Below are positions 32,987 through 41,962 of a stretch of DNA of 64,000 nt, one piece after another (positions within the stretch are counted from its first letter, which is position 1; the number at the start of each line of letters is the position of its first letter). A program made the position numbers and the translations under genes. The notes beneath the pieces were generated by a model, which saw only the letters and a list, made by a program, of their open reading frames with translations, was not told where the DNA came from and searched no databases. This DNA is from Actinoplanes sp. DH11 (GTDB lineage: Bacteria > Actinomycetota > Actinomycetes > Mycobacteriales > Micromonosporaceae). The DNA is taken from assembly GCF_020873875.1 (NCBI RefSeq), contig NZ_JAHWGU010000009.1, positions 124,001-188,000 of the forward strand, given 5' to 3'.

Positions 32987-34377
32987 CCGGCGGCGTGGCG
33001 TCCCCCGCGGGTGGGGGACGCCATCGCCGCGCGCCGGAGCACTTCCGGCGCGGCCTGCTGACGCACGCCCTGATCCTCGCCGCGGCGCTCGCGCTGTTCG
33101 GGGTGGATCGGACGCTCGGCTGGGCCGCGACAGTGCTCACCATCGTGTTCCTGCTCTTCTTCTTCCGGCACCTCGCGTTCGCGGTCTCGGCGGCCCGGTG
33201 GGCCGAACGGGACCTCGACGCGCCCCTGATCGGCGTCGAGTCCTTCACTCCGTCGATCGCCGTCCTGATCGCCTGCAAGGACGAGGAACTCGTCGTCGAC
33301 GGCATGGTCGCCGCGATGCTCGGCCTCGACTACCCGGCCGACCGGCTCACCGTCGTGGTCGTCGACGACGCCTCCACCGACGGCACCGGCGCGAAACTCG
33401 ACGCCTGGCACGCGGCGAACCCCCGGCTGCGCGTGCTGCACCGCCCGGCCGGCGCCGGCGGCGGCAAGTCCGGCGCCCTGAACGACGCGCTCGCCATGGT
33501 GGACGCCGAGATCGCGGTCATCTTCGACGCCGACCACCAGCCCGAGGCGAGTGTGCTGCGCCGGCTGGTCCGGCACTTCCGGGACCCGAAGGTCGGCGCG
33601 GTGATGGGCCGCTGCGTGGTCCGCAACGGCGTCGAGTCGAACCTGGCGTCGACCATCTTCATCGACTACCTCTCCGGGTACCTGGTCAACGAGTACGGCC
33701 GGCAGGCCCTGTTCGAGCTGCCCGCGTACGGCGGGGCCAACTGCGCGGTGCGGACCGGCCTGATCCGCGGCCTCGGCGGCTGGAACCCGCACACGGTCAC
33801 CGAGGACACCGACCTCACGCTGCGGCTGCTGCTCGACGGGTACCGGGTCCGGTACGACGCGTCGGCCGTCGACTTCGAGGAGGCGGTGCTCTCCATCAGC
33901 CGGTTCTGGCGCCAGCGGTACCGGTGGGCGCGGGGACATCAGAAGTGCCTGCGGGACTACTGGCGGCCGGTGCTGCGTACCCCGTACCTCTCTCCGATGG
34001 AGAAGCTGGAGACGATCCTCTTCCTCTGGGTCTACCACGTGCCCGTGCTCTGCGGGCTGGGCCTGGTCCTGATCGCCCTGCGGGCCGCAGGCATCGGCGG
34101 CTCCTCCGCCGTCGAGGTGATCTCCCTCTCCGCGCTGCTGTTCGCCGGTCCGTTCACCGAGCTCGCCGTGGGCCTGGTCCTCGGCCGGGTGTCGCGCAAG
34201 GCGGTCTGGATGCTGGCCGGGTTCATCCCGGCCTTCGGCATGTCCATCCTCACCGCCACGAAGGCCTACGTCGACGGCATGTGGGGCACCACCTACAGCT
34301 GGTCCAAGACCGCCCGGTCCGGCGCCACCAGCGCGCCCGTGCAGGCACCGCCCCCGGTGATGGCGGAGGCCGCATGA
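32983..34377 (+). CDS. Family 2 membrane glycosyltransferase
   Basis: The GTG overlaps the preceding stop. Of 464 aa, residues 25-65 contain two N-terminal membrane helices. The GT2 catalytic domain follows with VLIACKDEE, VVVVDDASTDGTG, IFDADHQPE (DxD), VTEDTDLTLRLL (the ED base) and RQRYRWARGHQ (QxxRW). Three further C-terminal helices end the protein. This is the architecture of processive, membrane-embedded glycosyltransferases (cellulose/hyaluronan synthase and poly-GlcNAc synthase relatives). The substrate is unknown, but the operon points to an aminosugar polymer or protein glycan at the surface. Confidence 0.9.
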   Translation: MTGGVASPAGGGRHRRAPEHFRRGLLTHALILAAALALFGVDRTLGWAATVLTIVFLLFFFRHLAFAVSAARWAERDLDAPLIGVESFTPSIAVLIACKDEELVVDGMVAAMLGLDYPADRLTVVVVDDASTDGTGAKLDAWHAANPRLRVLHRPAGAGGGKSGALNDALAMVDAEIAVIFDADHQPEASVLRRLVRHFRDPKVGAVMGRCVVRNGVESNLASTIFIDYLSGYLVNEYGRQALFELPAYGGANCAVRTGLIRGLGGWNPHTVTEDTDLTLRLLLDGYRVRYDASAVDFEEAVLSISRFWRQRYRWARGHQKCLRDYWRPVLRTPYLSPMEKLETILFLWVYHVPVLCGLGLVLIALRAAGIGGSSAVEVISLSALLFAGPFTELAVGLVLGRVSRKAVWMLAGFIPAFGMSILTATKAYVDGMWGTTYSWSKTARSGATSAPVQAPPPVMAEAA

Positions 34378-36395
34378 CCCTTGTCGCCCGCCGCCTCGAC
34401 CACGCCCTCCAGCAGCGCTCGCGCCGCCGCCTGGTGCCCACCGGCACCGCGCGCCGCCGGCGCCTCGTCGGCATCGAGATGGCGCTGGCCGTGGCCGGCT
34501 GCGTCGGCGGGTACCTGCTGTTCATCGACTGGGCCCGGCACTTCGAGGTCCGGATCTGCGAGCAGATCGTCCTGGCGCTCGGCGTGGACCGGGTCTCTGC
34601 GGCCCTCGGCGACTCCTTCATCGTCTTCGGGCCCGGTTTCGAACCCGTGGTTGCCGAGATGACGGGGTCCTGCTCGATCCTGTCGAGCGTGCTGGCGCTC
34701 GCCGCCCTCGCCGTCATCGTCCTGCGCGAGCGGCCCCAGGTCGTCGTCGGGTTCGCCGTGGCGACGCTGTTCGTGCTCGCCGCCAACCAGCTCCGGCTGC
34801 TGCTGTCCCTGCTGGCCGGACGCTACTTCGCCGTGGACGCGCTGATCTTCTTCCACGACTGGATCGGCGCGGTCATCAATTTCGCCTACACCCTGATCGG
34901 ACTGCTCATCATGATCGGAATGACGATGTACGACGCCCAGCGCGCCGAGCAGGATCACACGGGACGGCACACCGCGGACCGGCCCGAGGCCTGGGCCCGT
35001 CCCGGACTCGGCCACCGCGTGCCGCTCGCCGCCGACGACGCGCCCCAGGACGCCAAGGTCCAGGTGGCCGCGTTCCTGCACCGCAAGATCCTGCCCCGGG
35101 CGCTCTCCGTGCGGCTGGCCCGGCGCCGGGAGCGCACCCGCGTCGACTACCGGGTCGGGCACGAGAAGGCCGCCCGCCGTGCCGCCATCGTCCGCGACCT
35201 CGCCGGCAAGGGCCTCGGCGTGCACACCGCCACCCTGCTCGCGGTCGCCACCCACGAGACCGACACCGGCGTGCTCGACGCGCTCGCCGACGCCGTCGCC
35301 GCCCGCCAGTGGGAACCGATCGCCAACGCCGACGTCATCGCGCTGCGCCTGTGGGCCCGCGCCTGGCTGATGCGCGCACCCCGGGAGACCGGGCCGGCGC
35401 CGACCGGCCGCCTGATCGCCGTCACCGGTGCGGGCGGACCGGCCGGGGTCGCGGTCATCCGGTCCCTGCAGGCCGCCGGTGACGAGGTCCTGGCCCTTGA
35501 CGCCAACCCGGACGCGGTCGGGCTGCGGCTCGCCGGTCGCGCCGCGGTGCTTCCCCGGGCCGACGAGCCGGGGTACGCCCAGAGCCTGCTCGCCGTCCTC
35601 GCCGAGCACCGCCCGGCCGCGCTGGTGTGCACGGTCGCCGAGGAGTACCAGGCGCTGGCGCCGCTGACCGGGCGGCTGGACGGGATCGGCGTACGCACCT
35701 GGCTGCCCGACCCGGCCTCCGCCGAGACCTGCCTCGACAAGGTCGCCTTCGCCACCGCCCTGCACGCCGCCGGTGTGCCGCACCCGGCGACCGCGTGGAC
35801 CGCCGACACCGCCGGCCTGGTCCCCGGGCCGTGGGTGGTCAAGCCGGCCCGGGGCCGCGGCAGCCGCGACGTCATCCTGGTCGACGAGCCCGCCGATCTG
35901 CCGCACGCCTTCTTCACCGTCCCCGGCGCCATCGTCCAGACCCGCCTCGAGGGCCGCGAGTTCACCGCCGACGCCCTGGTCGCCCGGGACGGCGCCCTGC
36001 TGGCCTGCGTGCCCCGCTGGCGCGACGAGACCCGCGGTGGCATCTCGGTGCGCGGCACCACGTTCGAGTCATCGGAGGTCACCGCGACGGTCGCGGCCAC
36101 GCTGCGCGCCGTCGGGCACAGCGGCCCGGCCAACGTGCAGGGGTTCGTCCACCCGTCCGGCGCGGTCACGATCGTCGAGGTCAACCCGAGGTTCTCCGGC
36201 GGGCTGCCGCTCACCCTGGCCGCCGGCGCGGACGTGGTCGGCACGTACGTCGCCGGCATCCTGGACCCGGCGGCCGACCTGCCACCACTGAGCTACCGCC
36301 CCGGCGTACGGATGGCCCGTTACTTCAGCGAGGTCTACTACACCGCCGACGCCGCCCCGGTCGCCGACCCGATGCTCGCGGGAGTGGCCCGATGA
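34374..36395 (+). CDS. Exosortase/archaeosortase-family membrane protease fused to an ATP-grasp domain
   Basis: The ATG overlaps the GT2 stop. In this 673-aa protein, residues 35-195 hold membrane helices with the exosortase catalytic trio: Cys100 in MTGSCSILSSV, Arg141 in ANQLRLLLSL and His161 in FFHDWIGAV. Residues 215-330 are a charged helical linker. From about 345 (LIAVTGAGGPAGVAVIRSL) a preATP-grasp fold begins, followed by an ATP-grasp domain with WVVKPARGRGSRDVILV and the metal-binding EVNPR at 602-606. Exosortases recognise C-terminal sorting tails and cleave or transfer the protein; ATP-grasp enzymes ligate carboxylates to amines or thiols. Both functions in one chain is unusual. 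Confidence 0.8.
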   Translation: MTLVARRLDHALQQRSRRRLVPTGTARRRRLVGIEMALAVAGCVGGYLLFIDWARHFEVRICEQIVLALGVDRVSAALGDSFIVFGPGFEPVVAEMTGSCSILSSVLALAALAVIVLRERPQVVVGFAVATLFVLAANQLRLLLSLLAGRYFAVDALIFFHDWIGAVINFAYTLIGLLIMIGMTMYDAQRAEQDHTGRHTADRPEAWARPGLGHRVPLAADDAPQDAKVQVAAFLHRKILPRALSVRLARRRERTRVDYRVGHEKAARRAAIVRDLAGKGLGVHTATLLAVATHETDTGVLDALADAVAARQWEPIANADVIALRLWARAWLMRAPRETGPAPTGRLIAVTGAGGPAGVAVIRSLQAAGDEVLALDANPDAVGLRLAGRAAVLPRADEPGYAQSLLAVLAEHRPAALVCTVAEEYQALAPLTGRLDGIGVRTWLPDPASAETCLDKVAFATALHAAGVPHPATAWTADTAGLVPGPWVVKPARGRGSRDVILVDEPADLPHAFFTVPGAIVQTRLEGREFTADALVARDGALLACVPRWRDETRGGISVRGTTFESSEVTATVAATLRAVGHSGPANVQGFVHPSGAVTIVEVNPRFSGGLPLTLAAGADVVGTYVAGILDPAADLPPLSYRPGVRMARYFSEVYYTADAAPVADPMLAGVAR

Positions 36396-37543
36396 GCGGC
36401 AAGCACATCCTCGTCCCGTTCGGCACCCGGCCCGAGGTCATCAAGCTCGCCCCGGTGGTCGCCGCCCTGCGCGAGCACGGCCACAGCGTGGTGACCGTCG
36501 ACACCGGCCAGCACACCGACGCCGCCATGTCCGGTGACGTGCAACGCGACCTCGGCCTCACCCCGGACATCCGGCGCGAGCTGCCGGCGGGCGGCAACCG
36601 GCTGGCCGCGCTGATCGAGGGCGCCGGCCAGATGCTCGACGCCGACCGCCCGGACCTGGTGCTGGCCCTCGGTGACACGCACACCGTTCCCGCGTACGCC
36701 CTGGCCGCCCGCGCCGCCGGCGTGCCGTTCGCGCACCTGGAGGCCGGGTTGCGCAGCTTCAACCCGCGCAGCCTGGAGGAGGTGAACCGCCGGGTCGCCG
36801 CCGCCGTCGCGCAGCTGCACTTCGCGCCGACCGGCCGGGCCGCCGGGTTCCTCGCCGAGGAGGGTGTCGACGCCGACCGGATCTTCATCGTCGGCAACCC
36901 GGTCGTCGACGCGCTGCGCCGGCGCGGGATCAACCCGGTGCCGCCGCCGGACCGGACCGGGGTGCTCTTCACCGCCCACCGCGCCTCCAACGTCGACGAC
37001 CCGGACCGGCTGGCCCGCATCGTCGGCCTGGTCGCCCGCCTCGCCGACATCGGCCCGGTGCGCTTCCCGGTGCACCCGCGCACCGGCGCCCGGCTGCGCG
37101 AGTTCGGCCTCGCCGAACGCCTCGCGAGCCTGCCCGGCGTCGCCTGCGAGGACCCGCTGCCCTACGACGAACTGCTGCGCGAGCTGGCCACCAGCCGGGT
37201 CGTGGTCACCGACTCCGGCGGTCTCCAGGAGGAAGCGTCCTACCTGGGCGTACCGGTCGTCGTGCTGCGCCGCTCCACGCCGCGCTGGGAGGGCGTGGAG
37301 ACCGGCACGTCGGTGCTGACCGGCATCAGCACCGACGACGAGGCGGACCGGGCGGTGGCCGCCGCGCACCGGCTCAGCCAGCCGCTGATGCTCGCGCACA
37401 TCGCGGCGCTGCCGTGCCCGTACGGTGACGGCAACACCGGCCCGCGCGTCGCCGAGCTGCTCGCCGACCCGGCCGTGGAGGCGCTGCTGTCCCTGGAGGA
37501 GCCCGACTACACCGACGGACCGCTGCCCTGGGCCCTGGCGTGA
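36392..37543 (+). CDS. wecB: UDP-N-acetylglucosamine 2-epimerase (non-hydrolysing)
   Basis: The ATG overlaps the previous stop. The 383-aa protein begins HILVPFGTRPEVIKLAPVV and shows all WecB blocks: VDTGQH, LALGDTHTVPAYAL, FAHLEAGLRSF, LEEVNRRVAA, FTAHRASNVD and VVTDSGGLQEEASYLGVPVVVLR. It interconverts UDP-GlcNAc and UDP-ManNAc, giving the operon a dedicated amino-sugar supply for the GT2 enzyme. Confidence 0.9.
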   Translation: MSGKHILVPFGTRPEVIKLAPVVAALREHGHSVVTVDTGQHTDAAMSGDVQRDLGLTPDIRRELPAGGNRLAALIEGAGQMLDADRPDLVLALGDTHTVPAYALAARAAGVPFAHLEAGLRSFNPRSLEEVNRRVAAAVAQLHFAPTGRAAGFLAEEGVDADRIFIVGNPVVDALRRRGINPVPPPDRTGVLFTAHRASNVDDPDRLARIVGLVARLADIGPVRFPVHPRTGARLREFGLAERLASLPGVACEDPLPYDELLRELATSRVVVTDSGGLQEEASYLGVPVVVLRRSTPRWEGVETGTSVLTGISTDDEADRAVAAAHRLSQPLMLAHIAALPCPYGDGNTGPRVAELLADPAVEALLSLEEPDYTDGPLPWALA

Positions 37544-38247
37544 CCTGGGCCGGGCCGGCGCCGGCCGCGGTGGTGATCGACCTGGACGACACGCTGTACC
37601 CGCAGGCCGCGTACCTCTACGGCGCGGCCCGCGCGGTGGGCCGGGCCGGCGCGGCGGCGGGCCTCGACCCGGTCCGGCTGGGCCGGGCGGTCCGGCGTCA
37701 GCTCGTCGCCGGATCGGATCGCGGCGGGACGATCGACCGGGCTCTCACCGCGTACGGGCTGCCGCCCGCCGAGGCGGCCGCCCTGGTCCCGGCCCTGGTC
37801 GCGGCGTTCACCGGGTACCGCCCCCGGCGGCTGCCCCTCTTCCCGGGGGCGGCCGCCGCCCTGGCCGCACTGAGCGCGCACTACCCGGTCGCCTGCCTCA
37901 CCGACGGCAACCCGGTCATCCAGCGGGCCAAGCTCTGCGCCACCGGCCTGTCCGAAGCCTTCACTGCCGTGGTCATCACCGACGAGCTCGGCGGCCGGGC
38001 CACCCGCAAACCGCACCCGGCCGGGCTGCGTGAGGCCGCGTCGCTGCTCGGCACCGACCCGGGCGCGCTCGTGATGATCGGCGACCGGCCCGGCAAGGAC
38101 GTCGCGGTCGCGGCCGCGCTCGGCGCCCGTTCCATCCGGGTCCGCACCGGCGAGTACGCCCACGTGCCCGACGACCCGCCCGCCACCGCCGTGGTGCCCG
38201 ACCTGATCGCCGCAGCCGCCCTGCTCCTCGGCGACGGGACGCCGTGA
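37540..38247 (+). CDS. HAD-superfamily hydrolase
   Basis: The GTG overlaps the epimerase stop. The 235-aa protein has all four HAD motifs: VVIDLDDTLYPQ (nucleophile Asp), CLTDGN (Thr/Asn), RKPHPAGL (Lys) and MIGDRPGKDV (metal-binding Asp). A helical cap lies between motifs I and II. It is a probable sugar-phosphate phosphatase closing the six-gene overlapping operon. Confidence 0.85.
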   Translation: MTWAGPAPAAVVIDLDDTLYPQAAYLYGAARAVGRAGAAAGLDPVRLGRAVRRQLVAGSDRGGTIDRALTAYGLPPAEAAALVPALVAAFTGYRPRRLPLFPGAAAALAALSAHYPVACLTDGNPVIQRAKLCATGLSEAFTAVVITDELGGRATRKPHPAGLREAASLLGTDPGALVMIGDRPGKDVAVAAALGARSIRVRTGEYAHVPDDPPATAVVPDLIAAAALLLGDGTP

Positions 38248-38259
38248 TTGGATGGGCGG

Positions 38260-38562
38260 GTGAGTTTCACGGTGACCGACGCGCCCGAGCGGGAACGCTT
38301 CGAGGCGCACGACGCGGACGGCACGCTCGCCGGCGTCGTCACGTACCAGCTGACCGGCGACATCATCGTCTACACCCACACCAAGGTCGAGCCGGCCTAC
38401 GAGGGTGCCGGCGTCGGGTCGCTGCTGGCCAGGGCGGTGCTCGACGACGCCCGGTCCCGCAACCGGACCGTCGTGCCGATCTGCCCGTTCATCAGCGAGT
38501 GGCTCGGCAAGCACAAGGAATACGACAAGATCGTCGCCAGGTCCACCCGCAAGGTCAAGTAA
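38260..38562 (+). CDS. GNAT-type N-acetyltransferase, YjdJ-like
   Basis: The GTG at 38260 (100 aa) is chosen over a TTG at 38248. The acetyl-CoA-binding stretch VEPAYEGAGVGSLLARAVLDDAR and the C-terminal VVPICPFISEWLGKHKEYDKIV are the diagnostic blocks of the short YjdJ/DUF1255-type GNAT family. The substrate is unknown and the protein is cytoplasmic. It begins 12 bp after the HAD gene, so it may be part of the same transcript. Confidence 0.85.
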   Translation: MSFTVTDAPERERFEAHDADGTLAGVVTYQLTGDIIVYTHTKVEPAYEGAGVGSLLARAVLDDARSRNRTVVPICPFISEWLGKHKEYDKIVARSTRKVK

Positions 38563-38575
38563 GGCCGGCCCCCGG

Positions 38576-39427
38576 ATGGACGAGGACGACACGCCGGAGA
38601 TCAGGATCGGGCTGGCGCTCGGCGGCGGCGCCGTGCGGGGCGCGGCGCATGTCGGTGTGCTCGCCGCTCTGGACGAGGCCGGCCTGGAACCGAGCGTGAT
38701 CACCGGGACCAGTGCGGGCGCGCTGGTCGGGGCACTCTACGCGGCGGGGCAGACGCCGGCGGAGATCGCGAAGCTGGCGCAGACGTTGCGCTGGGCGCGG
38801 CTGGTGCGTCCCGGGCGTACCCGCAAGGCGCTCTTCGAGACCAGCAAGCTGGGCGCCTTCCTCGACACGGTGCTCGATGGCGCCGACTTCGACGCGCTCA
38901 AGCGGCCGTTCGCGGCCGTCGCCTGCGACCTGTCGACCGGCGAGGAAGTGGTGATGCGGGACGGGCCGGTGGCGCAGGCCGTGCTCGCCAGCTCCGCCGT
39001 GCCGGGCGTCTTCCCGCCGGTGGACCGGGACGGTCTGATGCTGGTGGACGGCTCGCTGGTGAACATCGTGCCGGCCGGACTGGCCCGCCGGTTGGGCGCC
39101 GACATCGTGATCGGGGTGGACGTCTCCGGGCCGTTGCCGCGGCGGCCGCCGGCCACCGTCCTGCACATCATGGTCGCGGTCTCCACGCTGCAGCCGGGCG
39201 GCATCCACAACCTGGCCGCCGACGCCGACCTGGTGCTGACGCCCGAGGTGGACGGGTACGCGTTCTGGGAGCTGTCCCGGATCCCGGAGTTCGAGGCGGC
39301 CGGCCGCACCGCCACCGAGCAGGCGCTGCCGCTGCTGCGCGCTCTCAAGGACGCCGCCGCCGCCCGGGCGCAGTGGGAGCGCCGCCGTCAGCCGACCGCC
39401 ACCCAGACGTCGTCCAGGACACCGTGA
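38576..39427 (+). CDS. Patatin-like phospholipase (RssA type)
   Basis: The 283-aa protein opens with a short acidic lead and IGLALGGGAVRGAAHVGVL (oxyanion loop), then the nucleophile elbow GTSAG (ITGTSAGALVGALYA) and the catalytic DGS in MLVDGSLVNIVPAGLARRLGAD. It is a Ser-Asp dyad hydrolase of the bacterial RssA/YchK group, without signal peptide. The last 40 bp overlap the convergent LamG gene on the other strand. Confidence 0.88.
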   Translation: MDEDDTPEIRIGLALGGGAVRGAAHVGVLAALDEAGLEPSVITGTSAGALVGALYAAGQTPAEIAKLAQTLRWARLVRPGRTRKALFETSKLGAFLDTVLDGADFDALKRPFAAVACDLSTGEEVVMRDGPVAQAVLASSAVPGVFPPVDRDGLMLVDGSLVNIVPAGLARRLGADIVIGVDVSGPLPRRPPATVLHIMVAVSTLQPGGIHNLAADADLVLTPEVDGYAFWELSRIPEFEAAGRTATEQALPLLRALKDAAAARAQWERRRQPTATQTSSRTP

Positions 39428-40146
39428 AACTGGTCGTTGTCACCGAACGCGCTCTTGCCGCCCAAACTCAGCGGCTCCTGGTTGACCACTGACAGGCCGG
39501 CCGGGACGGTGCGGAAACCCTGCACGAAGCCGTCCACATAGACGGCGAGGTTCGTGCCGCTGCGCCGGCACTCCACGCTGTGCCAGCGGTTGTCGGACAC
39601 GCTCACCCGGGCCAGCACCAGGTGGATCGCCGTGCCCTGGACGAGGGCGCAGCTCGGATGCCCGGAACGGCCGTCCACTTGAAGTTTGTACTGGCTGCCC
39701 TCGTTGGAGTAGCCCTTCTGGACGACGTTCTGGCCGGCGCTGGTGCGGTTCGGCGCCAGCCGCAGGGCGGCGCCGAAGCGGAACGGCCGGGCGGCGGGAT
39801 TGAGCTTGTCACTCGGCGCGGCGCGCAGGACCAGTCGCGGGCAGGGCGCTTGGCGGCAGGGCGCGGGGAAGCGTACGGCCCGGCCCGCCGCGTGCCCGAT
39901 CAACCCGGCCGCGGCGCCGTGGCCGGTGACCGGCCGGAGCCGGTGCCCGTTCCCGGAGACGTCCGCCCAGGCCGCCGGCCCGGCGCCGTCGAACGTGTAG
40001 CGGGCGACCACGACCGGCGGCGGGGGCGCCGCGACCCAGAAGGCCGCGCCGGAGCGGGTTCGGACAGCCGTGGTGGCCGCCGCCAGCGTGGCCAGGACGA
40101 GCAGGACCCCGGAGAGCAGGATGAGGCGGGGACGGTAGCGGTACAC
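39388..40146 (-). CDS. Membrane-anchored or secreted LamG/concanavalin-like protein
   Basis: The 252-aa protein has an N-terminal hydrophobic segment (ILLSGVLLVLATLAAATT), which is a signal anchor. A LamG-like beta-sandwich follows, with VVARYTFDGAGPAAWADVSGNGHRL, WHSVECRRSGTNLAVYVDGFVQG and GKSAFGDNDQFHGVLDDVWV, the last being the typical closing strand. Four Cys residues lie in the core. It is likely a carbohydrate- or protein-binding surface module; no catalytic motif is seen. The GTG start at 40146 lacks a clear ribosome site. Confidence 0.75.
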   Translation of the reverse strand: MYRYRPRLILLSGVLLVLATLAAATTAVRTRSGAAFWVAAPPPPVVVARYTFDGAGPAAWADVSGNGHRLRPVTGHGAAAGLIGHAAGRAVRFPAPCRQAPCPRLVLRAAPSDKLNPAARPFRFGAALRLAPNRTSAGQNVVQKGYSNEGSQYKLQVDGRSGHPSCALVQGTAIHLVLARVSVSDNRWHSVECRRSGTNLAVYVDGFVQGFRTVPAGLSVVNQEPLSLGGKSAFGDNDQFHGVLDDVWVAVG

Positions 40147-40177
40147 GTACGCTCAACGCGCCCGGCCGGACAAGGCA

Positions 40178-40205
40178 GCGGGCCGCAGCGATCGCCGCGG
40201 CCCGC
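40178..40205. terminator. Hairpin terminator after the M28 peptidase
   Basis: GCGGGCCGC pairs with GCGGCCCGC around a 10-nt loop, between the peptidase stop (40230) and the downstream LamG start on the same strand. Confidence 0.6.
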
Positions 40206-40229
40206 GCCCCTGGTTCCGGCCGGTGAGGA

Positions 40230-41849
40230 TCAGTCCTGCGGGTGGTGCGGGCCGTCGCCGCCGCCGGCGGTGACGAAGGTGCCCTGCGGCCCCGCCGGCG
40301 CGGGCAGCCGGACCGGCTTGCCCGGCACCCGCTTGCCCGGCACACCGTTCACCGACTCGGTCGAGTAGGCGAAGGTGAGCTGCGCGAACGCGATCAGGTC
40401 ACTGTTGACCTCGAGGGCGTGCGTGTCGACGTTGCCGATGTCGTCACAGGCGATGTGGTAGCACTGGTCGAAGGACTCGCCCGCGACACCGCCCCAGATG
40501 GCCTGCTGCTCGGGCGTCTTGACCACCTCGGCGCCGGTGAACAGGCCGCCGGACGGGATGCCCGCCTCGATGAACGCCTGGTAATCGCTGCGGCCGGAGA
40601 ACTCGGCGTCGTCGTAGGGCTCGTCCTTCCAGGTGTAGTACGACTCGTACAGGTCCTCGATCGCCGTCGAGCCCGGCGGCACGACCACCGGGGCCGGGAA
40701 CGAGGACTGGTCCGCGTCGTAGACCTGGAAGATGTAGTTCGGCGAGCCCACCATGTCGTAGTTCAGGTACAGCGCGATCCGGTCCCGTTCGGCCTGGCTG
40801 AGTTCCTCGACGTACGCCGTGGAGCCGATCAGGCCCAGCTCCTCCGCGCCCCACCAGGCGAACCGGATGGTGTTCTGCGGCTTGATCTTCGCCATCTGCA
40901 GCGCGGTCTCCAGGATCGCCGCCGAACCGGAGCCGTTGTCGTTGATGCCCGGCCCCTCGGTCTCGCTGTCCAGGTGGGCGCCGGCGAAGACCACGTTGTT
41001 GCGGTTCTTGCCGGGCAGTTCGGCGATGACGTTGACATCGGTACGGGTCTCGGCCGGCAGGATCCGCACCCGCGCCGTCGAACCCGCCTGTGCGAGGGCG
41101 GAACCGTCGGCGAAGCTGGCCCCGACCACCGGGATGGTGATGCCGTGGTCCTCACCGAGGGTGCCGACGATCAGTGCCTCGCGGGTCGGGTCGTTGCCCT
41201 GGTTGAAAATGATCGCTGCCTCGGCGCCGGCGGCCTCCGCGTTCGCCGCCTTGATCGCGAACGAGCAGGCGGTGCCGTCCGGCAGCGTGCCGCCGCGCTG
41301 GAGCAGGGCGATGTCGCTGGGACCGCTGAGGTCCAGCCCGGCGAAGTCGTCGGCGGTGCAGCCGCTGGTGGTGGCGCGGTCGCCGGTGAGGTTGACGTCG
41401 ACCGGGACCACCGGGCCGGTCACGTCGCCGGGCGCGCTGTTGGTGAAGGCGCCGGTCTCGTACTCGGCGTTCACCGGGGTCAGCTGCCGCAGCAGCGACG
41501 GGTAGACGAACTGGAACTCGAACGGATCGAGGGTGACCTTGTAGCCGGCCTTGCGGAGCAACCCGGCGACGTACTTGACGCTGTTCCCGTAGCCCTCGGT
41601 GCCGGCGGCCCGGGTGCCTGGGTAGAACTCGTCGTCGTTCCTCTCGGCGATCCTCTGGAACTGCTGCAGGTGCCGGTAGACGCCCTTGAGTGTCACGCAC
41701 TTGAGCAGCTCGGCGTAGGTGTCGTTGGCCTGGCGCGCGCACGAGTCGTGCCCGCCGTGGCCGCCGTTGCCGCCCGCCGTCGCGGCGGTGCCCGGCACGA
41801 GCGCCAGCACGGTGGCGACGGCTGCCGCCGTCATGGTCCTCAGCTTCAT
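40230..41849 (-). CDS. Secreted M28 zinc aminopeptidase with PA domain
   Basis: The ATG at 41849 follows GGAGAAACGG; the upstream open frame is spurious. The 539-aa protein has a signal peptide (LRTMTAAAVATVLALVPGTAATA). A protease-associated insert around 150-290 contains AEAAIIFNQGNDPT. The peptidase core has the zinc ligands in order: AGAHLDSETEGPGINDNGSG (His, Asp), WWGAEELGLIGS (Glu-Glu), LNYDMVGSPNY (Asp) and CYHIACDDIGN (His). It is similar in layout to Streptomyces griseus aminopeptidase S plus PA domain, and releases N-terminal residues from extracellular peptides. It is divergent from the dipeptidyl peptidase gene at 41963. Confidence 0.92.
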   Translation of the reverse strand: MKLRTMTAAAVATVLALVPGTAATAGGNGGHGGHDSCARQANDTYAELLKCVTLKGVYRHLQQFQRIAERNDDEFYPGTRAAGTEGYGNSVKYVAGLLRKAGYKVTLDPFEFQFVYPSLLRQLTPVNAEYETGAFTNSAPGDVTGPVVPVDVNLTGDRATTSGCTADDFAGLDLSGPSDIALLQRGGTLPDGTACSFAIKAANAEAAGAEAAIIFNQGNDPTREALIVGTLGEDHGITIPVVGASFADGSALAQAGSTARVRILPAETRTDVNVIAELPGKNRNNVVFAGAHLDSETEGPGINDNGSGSAAILETALQMAKIKPQNTIRFAWWGAEELGLIGSTAYVEELSQAERDRIALYLNYDMVGSPNYIFQVYDADQSSFPAPVVVPPGSTAIEDLYESYYTWKDEPYDDAEFSGRSDYQAFIEAGIPSGGLFTGAEVVKTPEQQAIWGGVAGESFDQCYHIACDDIGNVDTHALEVNSDLIAFAQLTFAYSTESVNGVPGKRVPGKPVRLPAPAGPQGTFVTAGGGDGPHHPQD

Positions 41850-41950
41850 CCGTTTCTCCTGTCCACTTCGGATCACCGCCGACCGTAGACGAAGATGAAG
41901 ATCGATACAGCGGGACGAACGGGTAGTCCCAAACGATCGACGTGCGGCGA

Positions 41951-41956
41951 TATAGT
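41951..41956 (+). promoter_or_regulatory. -10 element TATAGT, leaderless promoter
   Basis: TATAGT ends 7 nt before the ATG at 41963, so transcription would begin at the start codon itself. The gene has no ribosome site. Confidence 0.55.
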
Positions 41957-41962
41957 GCGGCG

